Shown piece by piece: positions 37,352-46,209 of a DNA stretch of 64,000 bases. The notes under the pieces were generated by a model. The model was not told where the DNA came from, searched no databases, and worked only from the letters and a program-made list of their open reading frames with translations. Origin of the DNA: SKHV01 sp963678565. GTDB lineage: Bacteria; Bacteroidota; Bacteroidia; Bacteroidales; Prolixibacteraceae. The stretch spans positions 3,100,001-3,164,000 of the forward strand of contig OY782875.1 in assembly GCA_963678565.1 (NCBI GenBank), read 5' to 3'. A program made the translations under genes and the position numbers. Each line of letters begins with the position of its first letter. Positions within the stretch are counted from its first letter, which is position 1.

Positions 37352-38275
37352 ATGGGATTAAATATTAATGAAAAAATCTTTAGCGCGAAATGGTTTCGCG
37401 ATTATGCATTTATCACCATTGGTGCATTTATACTGGCAGTGGGGTATGTTTATTTCATTTCGCCGCACAAAATTGTTCCGGGAGGAGTTTATGGAATTGC
37501 AATTGTAGTTCACTACTTAACCGCAGGTGTTTTCAGCTTTTGGCCCGATGGAATCCCGATTGGATTATTTGGTTTGATATTAAATATCCCACTCACTTAT
37601 GCCGGAATTAAAATACTGGGTCCTCGATTTGGTATAAAAACCATTGTTGGTTTTGTTTTGGCCTCAGTTTTTATGGATGGCATCACTTACTTAAGACCCG
37701 ATGGCGATTTACCACTGGTGAACGATGTGCTTTTATCATGTGTTTTTGGTGGTGTATTAATTGGTTTCGGCTTGGGATTAATTTTTAAGTCAAGAGCCAC
37801 ATCAGGTGGATCGGATATTATTGCAATGATTTTTGCAAAATATACCAACCTTCAACTCGGTCAGTTGTTAATATATGTAGACTCGATAATTGTATTATTT
37901 GGGCTGGCAGTTTTTAAAGATTGGCAAATTCCCTTATATTCATGGTTAACAATATACATTACAGGTAAAGCAATTGATATTACAATTGAAGGAAGCAACT
38001 ATAATAAGGCCTTGCTCATCATATCTAAAGAGCATGAAAAAATCAAACAAAAGCTTTTATTCGATTTAGATCGTGGTGGTACCTATTTATTAGGAAAAGG
38101 AATGTATACCAACGAAGAAAAACAAGTTATTTACACTGTTGTTAGCAGACGCGAAGTACTAATTTTAGAACAATATATTCACAGTATTGATCCTGATGCT
38201 TTTATTACTGTAATGGATGTGAAGGAAATTTTAGGTGAAGGTTTCATGCCTTTAAAATCAAAAATAGATAATTAA
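37352..38275 (+). CDS. YitT-family membrane protein with C-terminal DUF2179 domain
   Basis: This 307-residue protein has about five or six membrane helices (about 15-215) with the conserved SPHKIVPGGVYGIAIV and SRATSGGSDIIAMIFAKYTN segments. A small cytoplasmic DUF2179 domain follows (about 235-295) with GGTYLLGKGMYTNEEKQVIYTVV. The substrate of YitT proteins is not firmly established. It is 4 bases upstream of a patatin-like phospholipase gene, so the two are cotranscribed. Confidence 0.9.
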   Translation: MGLNINEKIFSAKWFRDYAFITIGAFILAVGYVYFISPHKIVPGGVYGIAIVVHYLTAGVFSFWPDGIPIGLFGLILNIPLTYAGIKILGPRFGIKTIVGFVLASVFMDGITYLRPDGDLPLVNDVLLSCVFGGVLIGFGLGLIFKSRATSGGSDIIAMIFAKYTNLQLGQLLIYVDSIIVLFGLAVFKDWQIPLYSWLTIYITGKAIDITIEGSNYNKALLIISKEHEKIKQKLLFDLDRGGTYLLGKGMYTNEEKQVIYTVVSRREVLILEQYIHSIDPDAFITVMDVKEILGEGFMPLKSKIDN

Positions 38276-38279
38276 ATTG

Positions 38280-40631
38280 ATGACGCACACTAATAAAATA
38301 AAATCCCCTCAAATTAAAATTTTGCCAATAGTATTGGTAATGGTTTTCTCATGGCAATTAACCACAGCTCAATCCGTAGGTCTAGTTTTAAGTGGTGGAG
38401 GTGCAAAAGGGATTGCCCACATTGGTGTAATTAAAGTGCTCGAAGAGAATAATATTCCAATTGATTATGTCGCAGGGACTTCGATTGGTGCTATCATTGC
38501 AGGTTTTTATGCATCGGGTTATACCCCCGATGAAATGCTTGAGCTTTTTAATTCCGACGACTTTAAGTTATGGTCGACCGGAAAAATGGATAAAGACGAC
38601 TTGTATTACTTTAAACGAAAAGATGCAAGCCCCGATTGGATTAAAATTGACGTATCGAAAAAGGAAGATAAACTCAAGTTAATTTTACCTTTCAACCTAA
38701 TCCCCGAGCGCCAAATGGACTTTGCATTCATGCAGCTAATGGCTCAAAACACGGCTGTTTGCAAACAGAACTTTGATAGTTTAATGGTACCTTTTCGATG
38801 TGTTTCCACAGATATCTATAACAATAAAGCCATTATCCATAAAGATGGAAACTTGAGCGAGGCAATTCGTGCCTCCATGACTTTTCCCATGGTATACAAA
38901 CCGATTGAACTAAATGGAAAATTATTGTTTGATGGCGGAATTGTGAATAATTTTCCGGTTGATGTTATGATCAATGATTTCAATCCCGATTTCATTATTG
39001 GACATAAGGTTGTAGAAGACAACGAAAATCCAGACCCCGAAGATTTATTCAAGCAAATTGAAACCATGGTGATGCTAACCACCGATTATTCGGTACCCGA
39101 TTCAAATGGAATTTTACTTGAAACACACTTAAACGATGTGAATTTACTCGACTTTGCAAAAGCAAATTACATCTACAGTCGAGGACTCAAAACTGCGGAG
39201 GTAATTATTGACAGTCTTGCAACCAGAATAAAGGCTAGAACTCCCAAAGAAGAAGTAATGAAAAAACGAGCAGCATTCAACGAAAAAAAACCACCACTAA
39301 AGTTTAAAAACATACAGGTTGAGGGCATAAAAGATAATTTACAAAGAGAATACTTGATTAATTCGATTAAAGCAAAAGAAGATACATTTGATATTGAATT
39401 ATTTCGCGACTCCTATTTTAAGTTGGTTGCCGACGAACACATCAAATCAATTCGTCCTGTAGCTCGATATAACCCAAAAACTGGATTCTTCGATGCAAAT
39501 CTAAAAGTCACTCCACGAAAGCCATTCGACATTGAATTTGGAGGCCATTTAAGTACAGCTTCGAATACCTTTGGATTTATGGAAGCCAATTACAAAGCTT
39601 TTAAAAACCGACTTTATAACCTTACAACCAACATTTATTTCGGCCAATTTTACAATTCTATTATGTTGGGTGGTCGTATGGATAGCCCATCGAAAAATCC
39701 ATTTTATTTCTCGGGACATTTCACCATCAACAGTTGGAATTATCTGGCAACCAGCACCGATATTATTTTCACCGACGTGCGACCAACCTATGTGGTACAG
39801 CAAGAAAATAACATTAGACTTGAAGCAGGCTTTCCTTACTCAAAAACCGGTGTAATCGATTTTGGATTGGCACAATCAAATAGCAACGATAATTATTTTC
39901 AAGTAAAAGAAAATATTTTGGAAGGCGATGAATACGATCAAACCAAGCTATCGTCGTACATTGCACATTTTTCAATCAACAAAAAGAATTTCAACTATAA
40001 AATTTATCCAACCGAAGGTAGCAATCGTTTGTTTCGGTTTAAATACATCAACAGTTTCGAAACCTTCATTCCCGGAACTAAAGCACCTGTTCAATCAAAT
40101 ATTAGCAGCAACCATAGCTATGTAGAATTCAAGGCAAAAATAGATCAATACCTGCCAATAGGAAAGTACTTTTCAATGGGAGTTTTATACGAAGCTGTTT
40201 TTAACAACAATACTCTATTTAGCAACTACACCTCAACATTGATAAATGCTCCTGCCTTTATGCCAACGCCAAACAGTACAGGAAAATACCTTGAGCAGTA
40301 CAGAGCCAATGAATATATGGCTTTCGGAGCAAAGGCAATTTACAACATGAATAGTCAATTACATTTTCGATTAGAAGGATATGGCTTTGTACCTTTTGAA
40401 GAAATTCACGTAAAAAATGAAGTCAACAGTTTCAATGCGAATACCAATATCCCTTATAAATCTGAAAAATTCTTTGAGAATTACTATTTATCTGGACTAG
40501 CGGCGGTAGTTGTTCAAACACAATTTGGGCCACTTAGCGCTGAGGTAAATTATTATCAAAAAAGCGGTCAGCAATTCTTTTTCTCAATTAATATGGGCTT
40601 TATGATTTACAATAAGCGAGGCAACTACTAA
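38280..40631 (+). CDS. Patatin-like phospholipase with C-terminal outer-membrane barrel (BamA-like)
   Basis: The 783-residue protein begins with a signal peptide (1-30) and a patatin domain with the oxyanion motif SGGGAKGIAH (38-47), the nucleophile elbow GTSIG (Ser68) and the catalytic Asp in FDGGIVNNFPVDV. A POTRA-like segment (about 330-400; FKNIQVEGI) and a 16-strand-type surface-antigen barrel follow (about 410-783). This is the PlpD-like type V secretion layout: the barrel can place the lipase at the surface. I chose the ATG at 38280 over a TTG one codon upstream. It lies 4 bases after the YitT gene, and its stop abuts the stop of the convergent symporter gene. Confidence 0.92.
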   Translation: MTHTNKIKSPQIKILPIVLVMVFSWQLTTAQSVGLVLSGGGAKGIAHIGVIKVLEENNIPIDYVAGTSIGAIIAGFYASGYTPDEMLELFNSDDFKLWSTGKMDKDDLYYFKRKDASPDWIKIDVSKKEDKLKLILPFNLIPERQMDFAFMQLMAQNTAVCKQNFDSLMVPFRCVSTDIYNNKAIIHKDGNLSEAIRASMTFPMVYKPIELNGKLLFDGGIVNNFPVDVMINDFNPDFIIGHKVVEDNENPDPEDLFKQIETMVMLTTDYSVPDSNGILLETHLNDVNLLDFAKANYIYSRGLKTAEVIIDSLATRIKARTPKEEVMKKRAAFNEKKPPLKFKNIQVEGIKDNLQREYLINSIKAKEDTFDIELFRDSYFKLVADEHIKSIRPVARYNPKTGFFDANLKVTPRKPFDIEFGGHLSTASNTFGFMEANYKAFKNRLYNLTTNIYFGQFYNSIMLGGRMDSPSKNPFYFSGHFTINSWNYLATSTDIIFTDVRPTYVVQQENNIRLEAGFPYSKTGVIDFGLAQSNSNDNYFQVKENILEGDEYDQTKLSSYIAHFSINKKNFNYKIYPTEGSNRLFRFKYINSFETFIPGTKAPVQSNISSNHSYVEFKAKIDQYLPIGKYFSMGVLYEAVFNNNTLFSNYTSTLINAPAFMPTPNSTGKYLEQYRANEYMAFGAKAIYNMNSQLHFRLEGYGFVPFEEIHVKNEVNSFNANTNIPYKSEKFFENYYLSGLAAVVVQTQFGPLSAEVNYYQKSGQQFFFSINMGFMIYNKRGNY

Positions 40632-41891
40632 TTATGATTGCAACACTTTATCACCCTCGGTATGTGCAATTATTGCAGCTCCGCAGCTATCGCTCCAAAC
40701 ATTCACCATGGTTCGTAACATATCCAACGGGCGATCAACCACTAAAATTAAACCAACAGCAGTATCGGGTAAGCCAATGGCTTTTAAGATGATAACGATA
40801 GCAACTAAACTAGCTGATGGAATGCCAGCCACCCCTATTGAAGTTAATAAGGCCACAATCACAATTGTAAGCTGCATTCCAAAAGTAAGGTCAAGCCCAT
40901 AAGCTTGTGCAATAAAAATGGCAGCAACACATTCATACAAGGCGGTTCCATCCATGTTGATGGTAGCACCAAGGGGCAATACAAATCCGGTTACTTTTTT
41001 AGACACACCGGCTTCTGAAACTCCTTCGATCGTTTCAGGCAAAGTAGCCGATGAACTGCTAGTTGAAAACGCGGTAAGCAAGGCTTTCGACATGACAGAG
41101 AAATACTTTCTCGGAGAAACTTTTCCAATGGAATACAATAAAAGAGATGTTGAAACCAATACATGAAAAGTCAAAGCAATTACCACCACCAATGCAAAAT
41201 TTAATAACGGAACAATTGCATCGAATCCGGTTTCGCTAATGGTTAAAGCAACTAGTCCGAGCACTCCTAAAGGAGCAATTTTCATAATTAATCCGGTAAA
41301 ATCAATCATGATATCATATACACCATTCCAAAAGTTTAGTTGAGTTTTCTGAAAGCTTTTGGTGAGTTTTCGAATAAAAAAGCCAAAAAACAAGCTGAAA
41401 GTAATTAAACCGAGCATTTGTCCTTCAACAGCCGCTTTGAAAATATTTGGTGGAACCATTCTCAAAAACACCTGATATATCTCTGATTGATCTTTGCCGG
41501 TTATTGCACTTAACTGGGAATCACTTAAAGGCGACAAAGCCAATAAATCCTTCACTGGAACCCCATCTTTAATTCCTGGATGCATCAGGTTTACCAAAAT
41601 TAAACCTGTTATAATGGCAATAAAACTTGTGCTTAAATAATAAAGAATTGTTTTTCCTCCCAAGCGGGCAAAATTACCTTCTGATTTTATGTTAGATACG
41701 CCCGTAATAATTGCAGCTACAATCAGTGGAACTACAATCATTTTTAGAGCATTCAGAAAAATATCTCCCATAAATTCGAATAATCCGGTCAAATCTACAA
41801 TACCTCCCTTTCCAAAATATAATCCAAGGGGTATAGAGACAACCAGAGCAATTACAATTTGCCAGTGCAGTGCTAACTTCTTCATGTTCAT
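40632..41891 (-). CDS. Dicarboxylate/amino-acid:cation symporter (DAACS family)
   Basis: This roughly 419-residue secondary transporter imports glutamate, aspartate or C4-dicarboxylates with protons or sodium. It shows the family's serine-rich motif AFSTSSSSATLPETIEGVSEAGVS, the NMDGTALYECVAAIFIAQ helix and VDRPLDMLRTMVNVWSDSCGAAIIAH near the C-terminus. ATGs at 41889-41891 and 41883-41885 are both possible starts; I took the longer. It stands alone between convergent and divergent neighbours and shares no visible terminator with the phospholipase gene. Confidence 0.93.
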   Translation of the reverse strand: MNMKKLALHWQIVIALVVSIPLGLYFGKGGIVDLTGLFEFMGDIFLNALKMIVVPLIVAAIITGVSNIKSEGNFARLGGKTILYYLSTSFIAIITGLILVNLMHPGIKDGVPVKDLLALSPLSDSQLSAITGKDQSEIYQVFLRMVPPNIFKAAVEGQMLGLITFSLFFGFFIRKLTKSFQKTQLNFWNGVYDIMIDFTGLIMKIAPLGVLGLVALTISETGFDAIVPLLNFALVVVIALTFHVLVSTSLLLYSIGKVSPRKYFSVMSKALLTAFSTSSSSATLPETIEGVSEAGVSKKVTGFVLPLGATINMDGTALYECVAAIFIAQAYGLDLTFGMQLTIVIVALLTSIGVAGIPSASLVAIVIILKAIGLPDTAVGLILVVDRPLDMLRTMVNVWSDSCGAAIIAHTEGDKVLQS

Positions 41892-42049
41892 CAACTAAAT
41901 TTAATTTAAAACTAACAATAAGTTTCAGCCAAACATCAACTGAAAGGCCTATTTTGCTCAATATGATAGTTTTCAAGCCATTTAATACATACTATTTTTA
42001 AATCAGATCAAAAATTTACTATTTTAGAACCAAATATTGATTGGAATCT

Positions 42050-42916
42050 ATGCGACAACTTAAAATAACAAAGCAGGTTACAAATCGTGAAAACCCCTCA
42101 TTAGATAAATATCTACACGAAATAAGTAAAATTGATTTACTTACATCGGAAGTTGAAGTAGAATTAGCTAAAAAAATAAAACAAGGAGAATCTGGGGCTT
42201 TAGAAAAACTAATTAATGCGAACCTTCGATTTGTTGTTTCTGTCGCAAAGCAATATCAAAATCAAGGATTGGCCTTACCTGATTTGATAAATGAAGGTAA
42301 TTTGGGATTAATTAAAGCAGCACAACGCTTTGACGAGACAAGAGGTTTCAAGTTTATTTCATATGCTGTTTGGTGGATTCGCCAAGCAATTTTACAGGCC
42401 TTAGCCGAACAATCGCGGATTGTGCGCTTACCATTAAATAAAATAGGATCAATCAATAAGGTAAATAAAGCATTCAGCAAATTAGAGCAAGAATATCAGA
42501 GAGAGCCAACTGCAAAAGAAATTTCAGAAATTTTAGAATTAACCCCTGAGTTAATTGAAGAAGCGTTTAAGCATTCAGGACCTCATGTATCAATGGATGC
42601 ACCGATAAGTGATGAAGAAAAAAACAATCTTTACGAAGTTTTGTTAAATGATGATTCGATTAGTCCTGATGATAAACTAATAAGCCACTCCTTACAAACT
42701 GAAATAGACCGATCGCTTGGTACTTTAACGGAAAGAGAAAGCGATATTCTTAAATATTATTTTGGTTTAAATGGAATTCGCGCTCATACCTTAGAAGAAA
42801 TTGGCGAAAAGTTTAGTTTAACTCGAGAACGCGTTCGTCAGATTAAAGAAAAAGCTATTAAAAAGCTAAAACACAGTTACCGCAATAAATTACTGCAAAG
42901 CTATTTAGGAAAGTAA
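42050..42916 (+). CDS. rpoD: Primary-type RNA polymerase sigma factor (sigma-70 group, Bacteroidetes short form)
   Basis: The 288-residue protein lacks a long region 1.1, as is normal for Bacteroidetes primary sigma factors. Region 1.2 (NPSLDKYLHEISK), region 2 (LINANLRFVVSVAKQYQNQG, DLINEGNLGLIKAAQRFDETRGFKFISYAVWWIRQAI), region 3 (PTAKEISEILEL) and region 4 (TLTERESDILKYYFGLNG, TLEEIGEKFSLTRERVRQIKEKAIKKLK) are all present. I chose the ATG at 42050. Some positions in regions 1.2, 3 and 4 (for example GIRAHTLEEI) look less conserved than the housekeeping copy of relatives, so this could be a second, group-2-like paralogue. Several such copies are common in the phylum. Confidence 0.88.
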   Translation: MRQLKITKQVTNRENPSLDKYLHEISKIDLLTSEVEVELAKKIKQGESGALEKLINANLRFVVSVAKQYQNQGLALPDLINEGNLGLIKAAQRFDETRGFKFISYAVWWIRQAILQALAEQSRIVRLPLNKIGSINKVNKAFSKLEQEYQREPTAKEISEILELTPELIEEAFKHSGPHVSMDAPISDEEKNNLYEVLLNDDSISPDDKLISHSLQTEIDRSLGTLTERESDILKYYFGLNGIRAHTLEEIGEKFSLTRERVRQIKEKAIKKLKHSYRNKLLQSYLGK

Positions 42917-42966
42917 GAAATTTATTGCCCCAAATACACGCAAAAAAAAAACAATTATAAGCTTAG

Positions 42967-43626
42967 ATGAAAAATACACAAACCATTATATCACCTTCAA
43001 TTCTATCAGCCGATTTTCTAAATCTTGGAAGAGACATTGAACTATTAAATAAAAGTGAAGCCGATTGGATTCATTTTGATGTAATGGATGGAAATTTTGT
43101 GCCTAATATCTCCTTTGGACTTCCAATTCTAGAACAAGTAAGAAAAATAACGAACAAAACGCTGGATGTTCATTTAATGATTAAAAATCCAGATCAATTT
43201 ATTTTGCCTTTTAAAAGTGCCGGAGCTGATATTTTGACAGTTCATTACGAAACTTGCGATCATTTGCATCGGACCATTCATTCGATCAAAGAAAATGGGA
43301 TGAAAGCAAGTGTCTGTCTGAATCCACATACGCCAGTTCATGTGCTTGAAGAAATTCTACCAGAATTAGATATGGTATTGCTCATGTCAGTAAATCCTGG
43401 TTTTGGAGGACAAAAATTCATAGAAACCACCTATCAGAAAGTTAAAAAGCTGCGTGGCATGATAAATGCGGGTAATTTATCGACGTTAATTGAAATTGAT
43501 GGTGGAGTAAATTACGATACAGGGAAAAAATTACTCGAAGCAGGAGCCAATGTGCTTGTAGCCGGAAGTTTTGTTTTTAAATCAGAAAAACCTGAAGAAG
43601 TTATTTCTAATCTGAAGAAACTTTAG
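42967..43626 (+). CDS. rpe: Ribulose-phosphate 3-epimerase
   Basis: This enzyme interconverts ribulose-5-phosphate and xylulose-5-phosphate in the pentose-phosphate pathway. The 219-residue TIM barrel shows ISPSILSADFLNLG (8-21), HFDVMDGNFVPNISFG (about 37-52), LDVHLMIKNP, VLLMSVNPGFGGQKF and EIDGGVN, which carry the metal and catalytic residues. It starts 50 bases after the sigma-factor gene and may be cotranscribed with it; no TAnnTTTG box was found between them. Confidence 0.96.
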   Translation: MKNTQTIISPSILSADFLNLGRDIELLNKSEADWIHFDVMDGNFVPNISFGLPILEQVRKITNKTLDVHLMIKNPDQFILPFKSAGADILTVHYETCDHLHRTIHSIKENGMKASVCLNPHTPVHVLEEILPELDMVLLMSVNPGFGGQKFIETTYQKVKKLRGMINAGNLSTLIEIDGGVNYDTGKKLLEAGANVLVAGSFVFKSEKPEEVISNLKKL

Positions 43627-43654
43627 AATTTCAGTCACTATCTTTTTTTTATTC

Positions 43655-43676
43655 CGTTTCGATTTATTTCGAAACG
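43655..43676. repeat. 8-bp inverted repeat CGTTTCGA-TTTATT-TCGAAACG
   Basis: A perfect 8-base inverted repeat with a 6-base loop lies between rpe and the next gene. A T-run precedes it rather than follows it, so in the plus direction it is not a classic terminator. It could be an operator for the gene at 43714 or a weak terminator. Confidence 0.45.
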
Positions 43677-43713
43677 AAGTAACATTTTAGTTTGAATTTT
43701 TACAAATACAGAC

Positions 43714-44439
43714 ATGAGCGAAGAATTATCATACAATTCAATTGAGGAGATGCTAAGCAACCTACCCAAAAACTTTAAGATTTTGGAAGAGGTTATTGAT
43801 TTGGAAATTCAACGAGAATTTTTTGAAGCTGCAAAATCAATTGATAATAAGCTAAAAGAAAGCGATGTAGAAGGTTTAATTGAAAAATTAAACAATGTTG
43901 AAACAAGTGAAGAAGATCAGAAAGATGTTATTCTAAAACTTTCTGCAATTGATTCAGTTGAAGCTTATCGTGCGCTTGAAAACAAACAAGAAAATAGCAA
44001 AGGCCTTATCAAAAGTTGGTCGATTTTAGCATTCCAACAAAGTAGAATGATTATGCAAAGTTCTTTCCTTGAAGAACAAACTGTATATATTTCTACAGGC
44101 TTAGGCGGTAAAGACCAAATGCTAAGGTACTTTATTGTATTTCCGTTTAATACCAAGAATGAGATTACAAATTTGCAAAAAGAACTTTTGAGCAAAGAAC
44201 TCGACTTCTCAATAAAGACCAACCATGGGATATTAGAAGAATTTCGATTGAAACAAAATTATGCAACAGCAAAAGTTTTGATTCCAATTACAGCACCAGT
44301 TTCAGATATTTTCAACGAAATATTAGACGAGTGTAATCAGTTTAATTCGTTTCTTAATCCGAACATGGTCATTACCAATACTAAAATCCTAAACGAAATC
44401 GAAATCGTTTCATTAATCAACAATGAACAAACAAATTAA
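43714..44439 (+). CDS. Hypothetical protein, mostly alpha-helical N-terminus
   Basis: I do not recognise this 241-residue protein. The first 100 residues are helical and acidic (SIEEMLSNLPKNFKILEEVID, VEGLIEKLNNVETSEEDQKD) and may contain HEAT-like helices. The middle has an ordered core (STGLGGKDQMLRYFIVFPF, about 127-147) and the end is a beta/alpha segment (AKVLIPITAPVSDIFNEIL). There is no signal peptide or membrane helix, so it should be cytoplasmic. Its last 17 bases overlap the thiamine-binding-type gene that follows, which suggests coupled translation and a shared role. A TTAGTTTG sequence about 25 bases upstream is one mismatch from the -7 consensus. Confidence 0.8.
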   Translation: MSEELSYNSIEEMLSNLPKNFKILEEVIDLEIQREFFEAAKSIDNKLKESDVEGLIEKLNNVETSEEDQKDVILKLSAIDSVEAYRALENKQENSKGLIKSWSILAFQQSRMIMQSSFLEEQTVYISTGLGGKDQMLRYFIVFPFNTKNEITNLQKELLSKELDFSIKTNHGILEEFRLKQNYATAKVLIPITAPVSDIFNEILDECNQFNSFLNPNMVITNTKILNEIEIVSLINNEQTN

Positions 44440-44716
44440 CGTAGCATTGCAGGTATTGCCGCAATCAAAAACAAAAGATGCATACGCAATTGTAGATGCA
44501 GCTATTAACGAAATTCAGAAATCGGGTTTACGCTATAAAGTAACGCCATTTGAAACAGTAATTGAAGGAAAATGGGATGAAGTAATGGCATTGGTAAAAA
44601 GAGTTCATGAAATTTGTTACGAAAATGAAACTTTTAAAATGTTGGCCTATCTTAAGATACAGACTTCAAATGAGGACGTTACGATTGAGCAAAAAATAGG
44701 AAAATACGAATCGTAA
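44423..44716 (+). CDS. MTH1187/YqgV-type thiamine-binding-fold protein
   Basis: This 97-residue protein matches the small MTH1187 (former DUF77) family, a ferredoxin-like fold whose members bind thiamine or related compounds. Visible features are NVALQVLPQSKTKDAYAIVDAAI at the start, YKVTPFETVIEGKWDEVMALVKRVH in the middle and LKIQTSNEDVTIEQKIGKY at the end. The ATG at 44423 overlaps the preceding gene by 17 bases. No thiamine biosynthesis or transport gene is visible nearby. Confidence 0.85.
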   Translation: MNKQINVALQVLPQSKTKDAYAIVDAAINEIQKSGLRYKVTPFETVIEGKWDEVMALVKRVHEICYENETFKMLAYLKIQTSNEDVTIEQKIGKYES

Positions 44717-44745
44717 CTTTTTTCGTTAAAAAAACGCATTTTTCA

Positions 44746-44777
44746 TTTGGAAGTAAATATTCTAAAACATATATTTG
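44746..44777 (+). promoter_or_regulatory. Complete Bacteroidetes promoter of the tRNA-Arg gene
   Basis: A -33 TTTG (44746-44749), a 20-base spacer and a -7 TATATTTG (44770-44777) match the full Bacteroidetes consensus. The tRNA begins 17 bases after the -7 box. This is the best two-part promoter in the window. Confidence 0.85.
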
Positions 44778-44794
44778 CACCGCAATTCAGAACC

Positions 44795-44868
44795 GGACCT
44801 GTAGCTTAATTGGATAGAGCACCTGACTACGGATCAGGAGGTTAGGGGTTCGAGTCCCTTCAGGTTCA
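44795..44868 (+). tRNA. tRNA-Arg (anticodon ACG)
   Basis: All four arms fold. The acceptor stem GGACCTG pairs with CAGGTTC (one G-T), the anticodon stem CCTGA/TCAGG encloses CTACGGA with anticodon ACG at 44829-44831, and the T-arm is AGGGG-TTCGAGT-CCCTT. The length is 74 bases and CCA is not encoded. The ACG anticodon is expected to be deaminated to ICG and to read CGU, CGC and CGA. Confidence 0.97.
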
Positions 44869-44877
44869 CTTAAATTT

Positions 44878-44910
44878 AAAGCAGCTATACTTTAAGTATA
44901 GCTGCTTTTT
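44878..44910 (+). terminator. Rho-independent terminator after tRNA-Arg
   Basis: A near-continuous inverted repeat (AAAGCAGCTATACTT at 44878-44892 with its complement at 44894-44908) is followed by five T. It lies 9 bases after the tRNA. Confidence 0.92.
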
Positions 44911-45073
44911 ATTCCACCTTATTTCCATTTATCGCCATATCTACCCAAAGCATAACTTATTTTAGAATATAATAGGCATCAATGCAGCATTCTTCTGTTC
45001 ATTTTATAAAAAATGATGCACTTACCATTTGACCGATACCTACTCATTTGACTCTGAATATCATACAATTGTA

Positions 45074-45250
45074 TTAATGACTTTTCTCTTCAAGGAAAGG
45101 ATAATCGATATAGCCTTTTTCACCTCCTCCATAAAACGTGCTCCTGTCATAAGGATTCAGCTCAGCATCCATTTCAATTCGTTGCGGCAAATAGGGATTG
45201 GCAATAAAGCTTCGCCCTAATACCAAGGAACAGCCCATTTTTTTCCACTT
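45074..45250 (-). pseudogene. C-terminal remnant of an Old Yellow Enzyme (NemA-like alkene/flavin oxidoreductase)
   Basis: The minus-strand frame that ends at the TAA at 45074-45076 encodes the recognisable end of an OYE-family protein: LVLGRSFIANPYLPQRIEM, NPYDRSTFYGGGEKGYIDYP and a short tail. The frame remains open up to an in-frame stop at 45350-45352, but the part above about 45250 does not look like the family and there is no start codon. At least 300 upstream residues of the enzyme are missing. It lies just after the tRNA-Arg terminator, in an otherwise non-coding 487-base gap (44911-45397). No other feature was seen in that gap. Confidence 0.75.
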
Positions 45251-45397
45251 AAGATTAAGTGCCAGCTTTTCTGAAACAACTGGAATTAAGCAGGAAGGAG
45301 AATTTGTAGCCAGTCTGAATACAAACTTCTTACAAAAAGCGATGAATATTTAATTAAATTGAGAATTATTCAATACAAAAATCACTTGCTGATTTTC

Positions 45398-46138
45398 CTA
45401 AAACCGGTAAACAAAAGTAAATGAACCTCCTGACGTATCAAATGAAGGAATAAATGTTACGTCTTTCATTTTTTTGCAGGGATTCCAGTTTTTTAAGGGT
45501 TCCCAGGAATAAACCAATCGGGTAACCAAAATTCCTAATCCGGCACCAGCCAGCACATCCGAAACCCAATGTTTGTTGTTTATTACCCGAAGCGAGCCAA
45601 CCATTGATGTTAAAATATAACCACTGGAAGCAAATCCAGGTGCTGTGTCATGAAACTCTTCGTACAAAACCGTTGCATTGGCAAACGAAAACGAAGAATG
45701 ACCGGATGGGAACGCATAACTTGAGCCGTTAGGACGCTCTTTGTTTATTGCAAACTTTGCGCCGTGTGTTAATGCAGCAGTAATCACGTTTGAAATAATT
45801 AAATATTTGGTTTGATCGAACCAATGGTTTTTAGCTTTAACCCCTAAAGCATCGGCAACATAAAGCTGAGCAATTGGAAAATACTGCATAAGGTCGTCAA
45901 TAGGAATGGCATAATCGATTACTCCCTCACCATCGCGAAGTTTCTTTTTTATGTTCTTTTCAAAACGACTTCCACTAATAACAGCCCCGGTTGCCATTAG
46001 CGAAAGAGGTAATACACTACGCCGAACAACTTCCTTTTTTACAAAAGGACTGATTTTTACCGAGTCAGTTTTCTCTTCAGAAAAAACAGTTGATTGAATT
46101 ATTACTAAGAATAGAATTATTGATTTTACTTTTTTCAT
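45398..46138 (-). CDS. PAP2-superfamily phosphatase (membrane/periplasmic)
   Basis: This 246-residue protein has a signal-like N-terminus (MKKVKSIILFLVIIQSTVFS) and the PAP2 phosphatase motifs KFAINKERPNG (motif 1, KxxxxxxRP), FPSGHSSFSFA (motif 2, SGH) and VINNKHWVSDVLAGAGLGI (motif 3, with the HWxSDVxAG pattern). Such enzymes remove phosphate from lipid phosphates such as undecaprenyl pyrophosphate or phosphatidate. I chose the ATG at 46136-46138; an in-frame ATG 33 bases upstream would put polar residues before the signal. It stands alone, with the lipoprotein gene upstream on the same strand. Confidence 0.9.
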   Translation of the reverse strand: MKKVKSIILFLVIIQSTVFSEEKTDSVKISPFVKKEVVRRSVLPLSLMATGAVISGSRFEKNIKKKLRDGEGVIDYAIPIDDLMQYFPIAQLYVADALGVKAKNHWFDQTKYLIISNVITAALTHGAKFAINKERPNGSSYAFPSGHSSFSFANATVLYEEFHDTAPGFASSGYILTSMVGSLRVINNKHWVSDVLAGAGLGILVTRLVYSWEPLKNWNPCKKMKDVTFIPSFDTSGGSFTFVYRF

Positions 46139-46209
46139 GAAAGGGTTTTGTTTATGAAAGATTTGCAACATCTATCTTCAATTTCAACAGTACTGAATTC
46201 TATGATTGA

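Noticed and set aside
44795..44868. tRNA-Arg as an attachment site of an integrated element
   Set aside because: No integrase gene and no copy of the tRNA 3' end was seen downstream by eye, so no island boundary is claimed.
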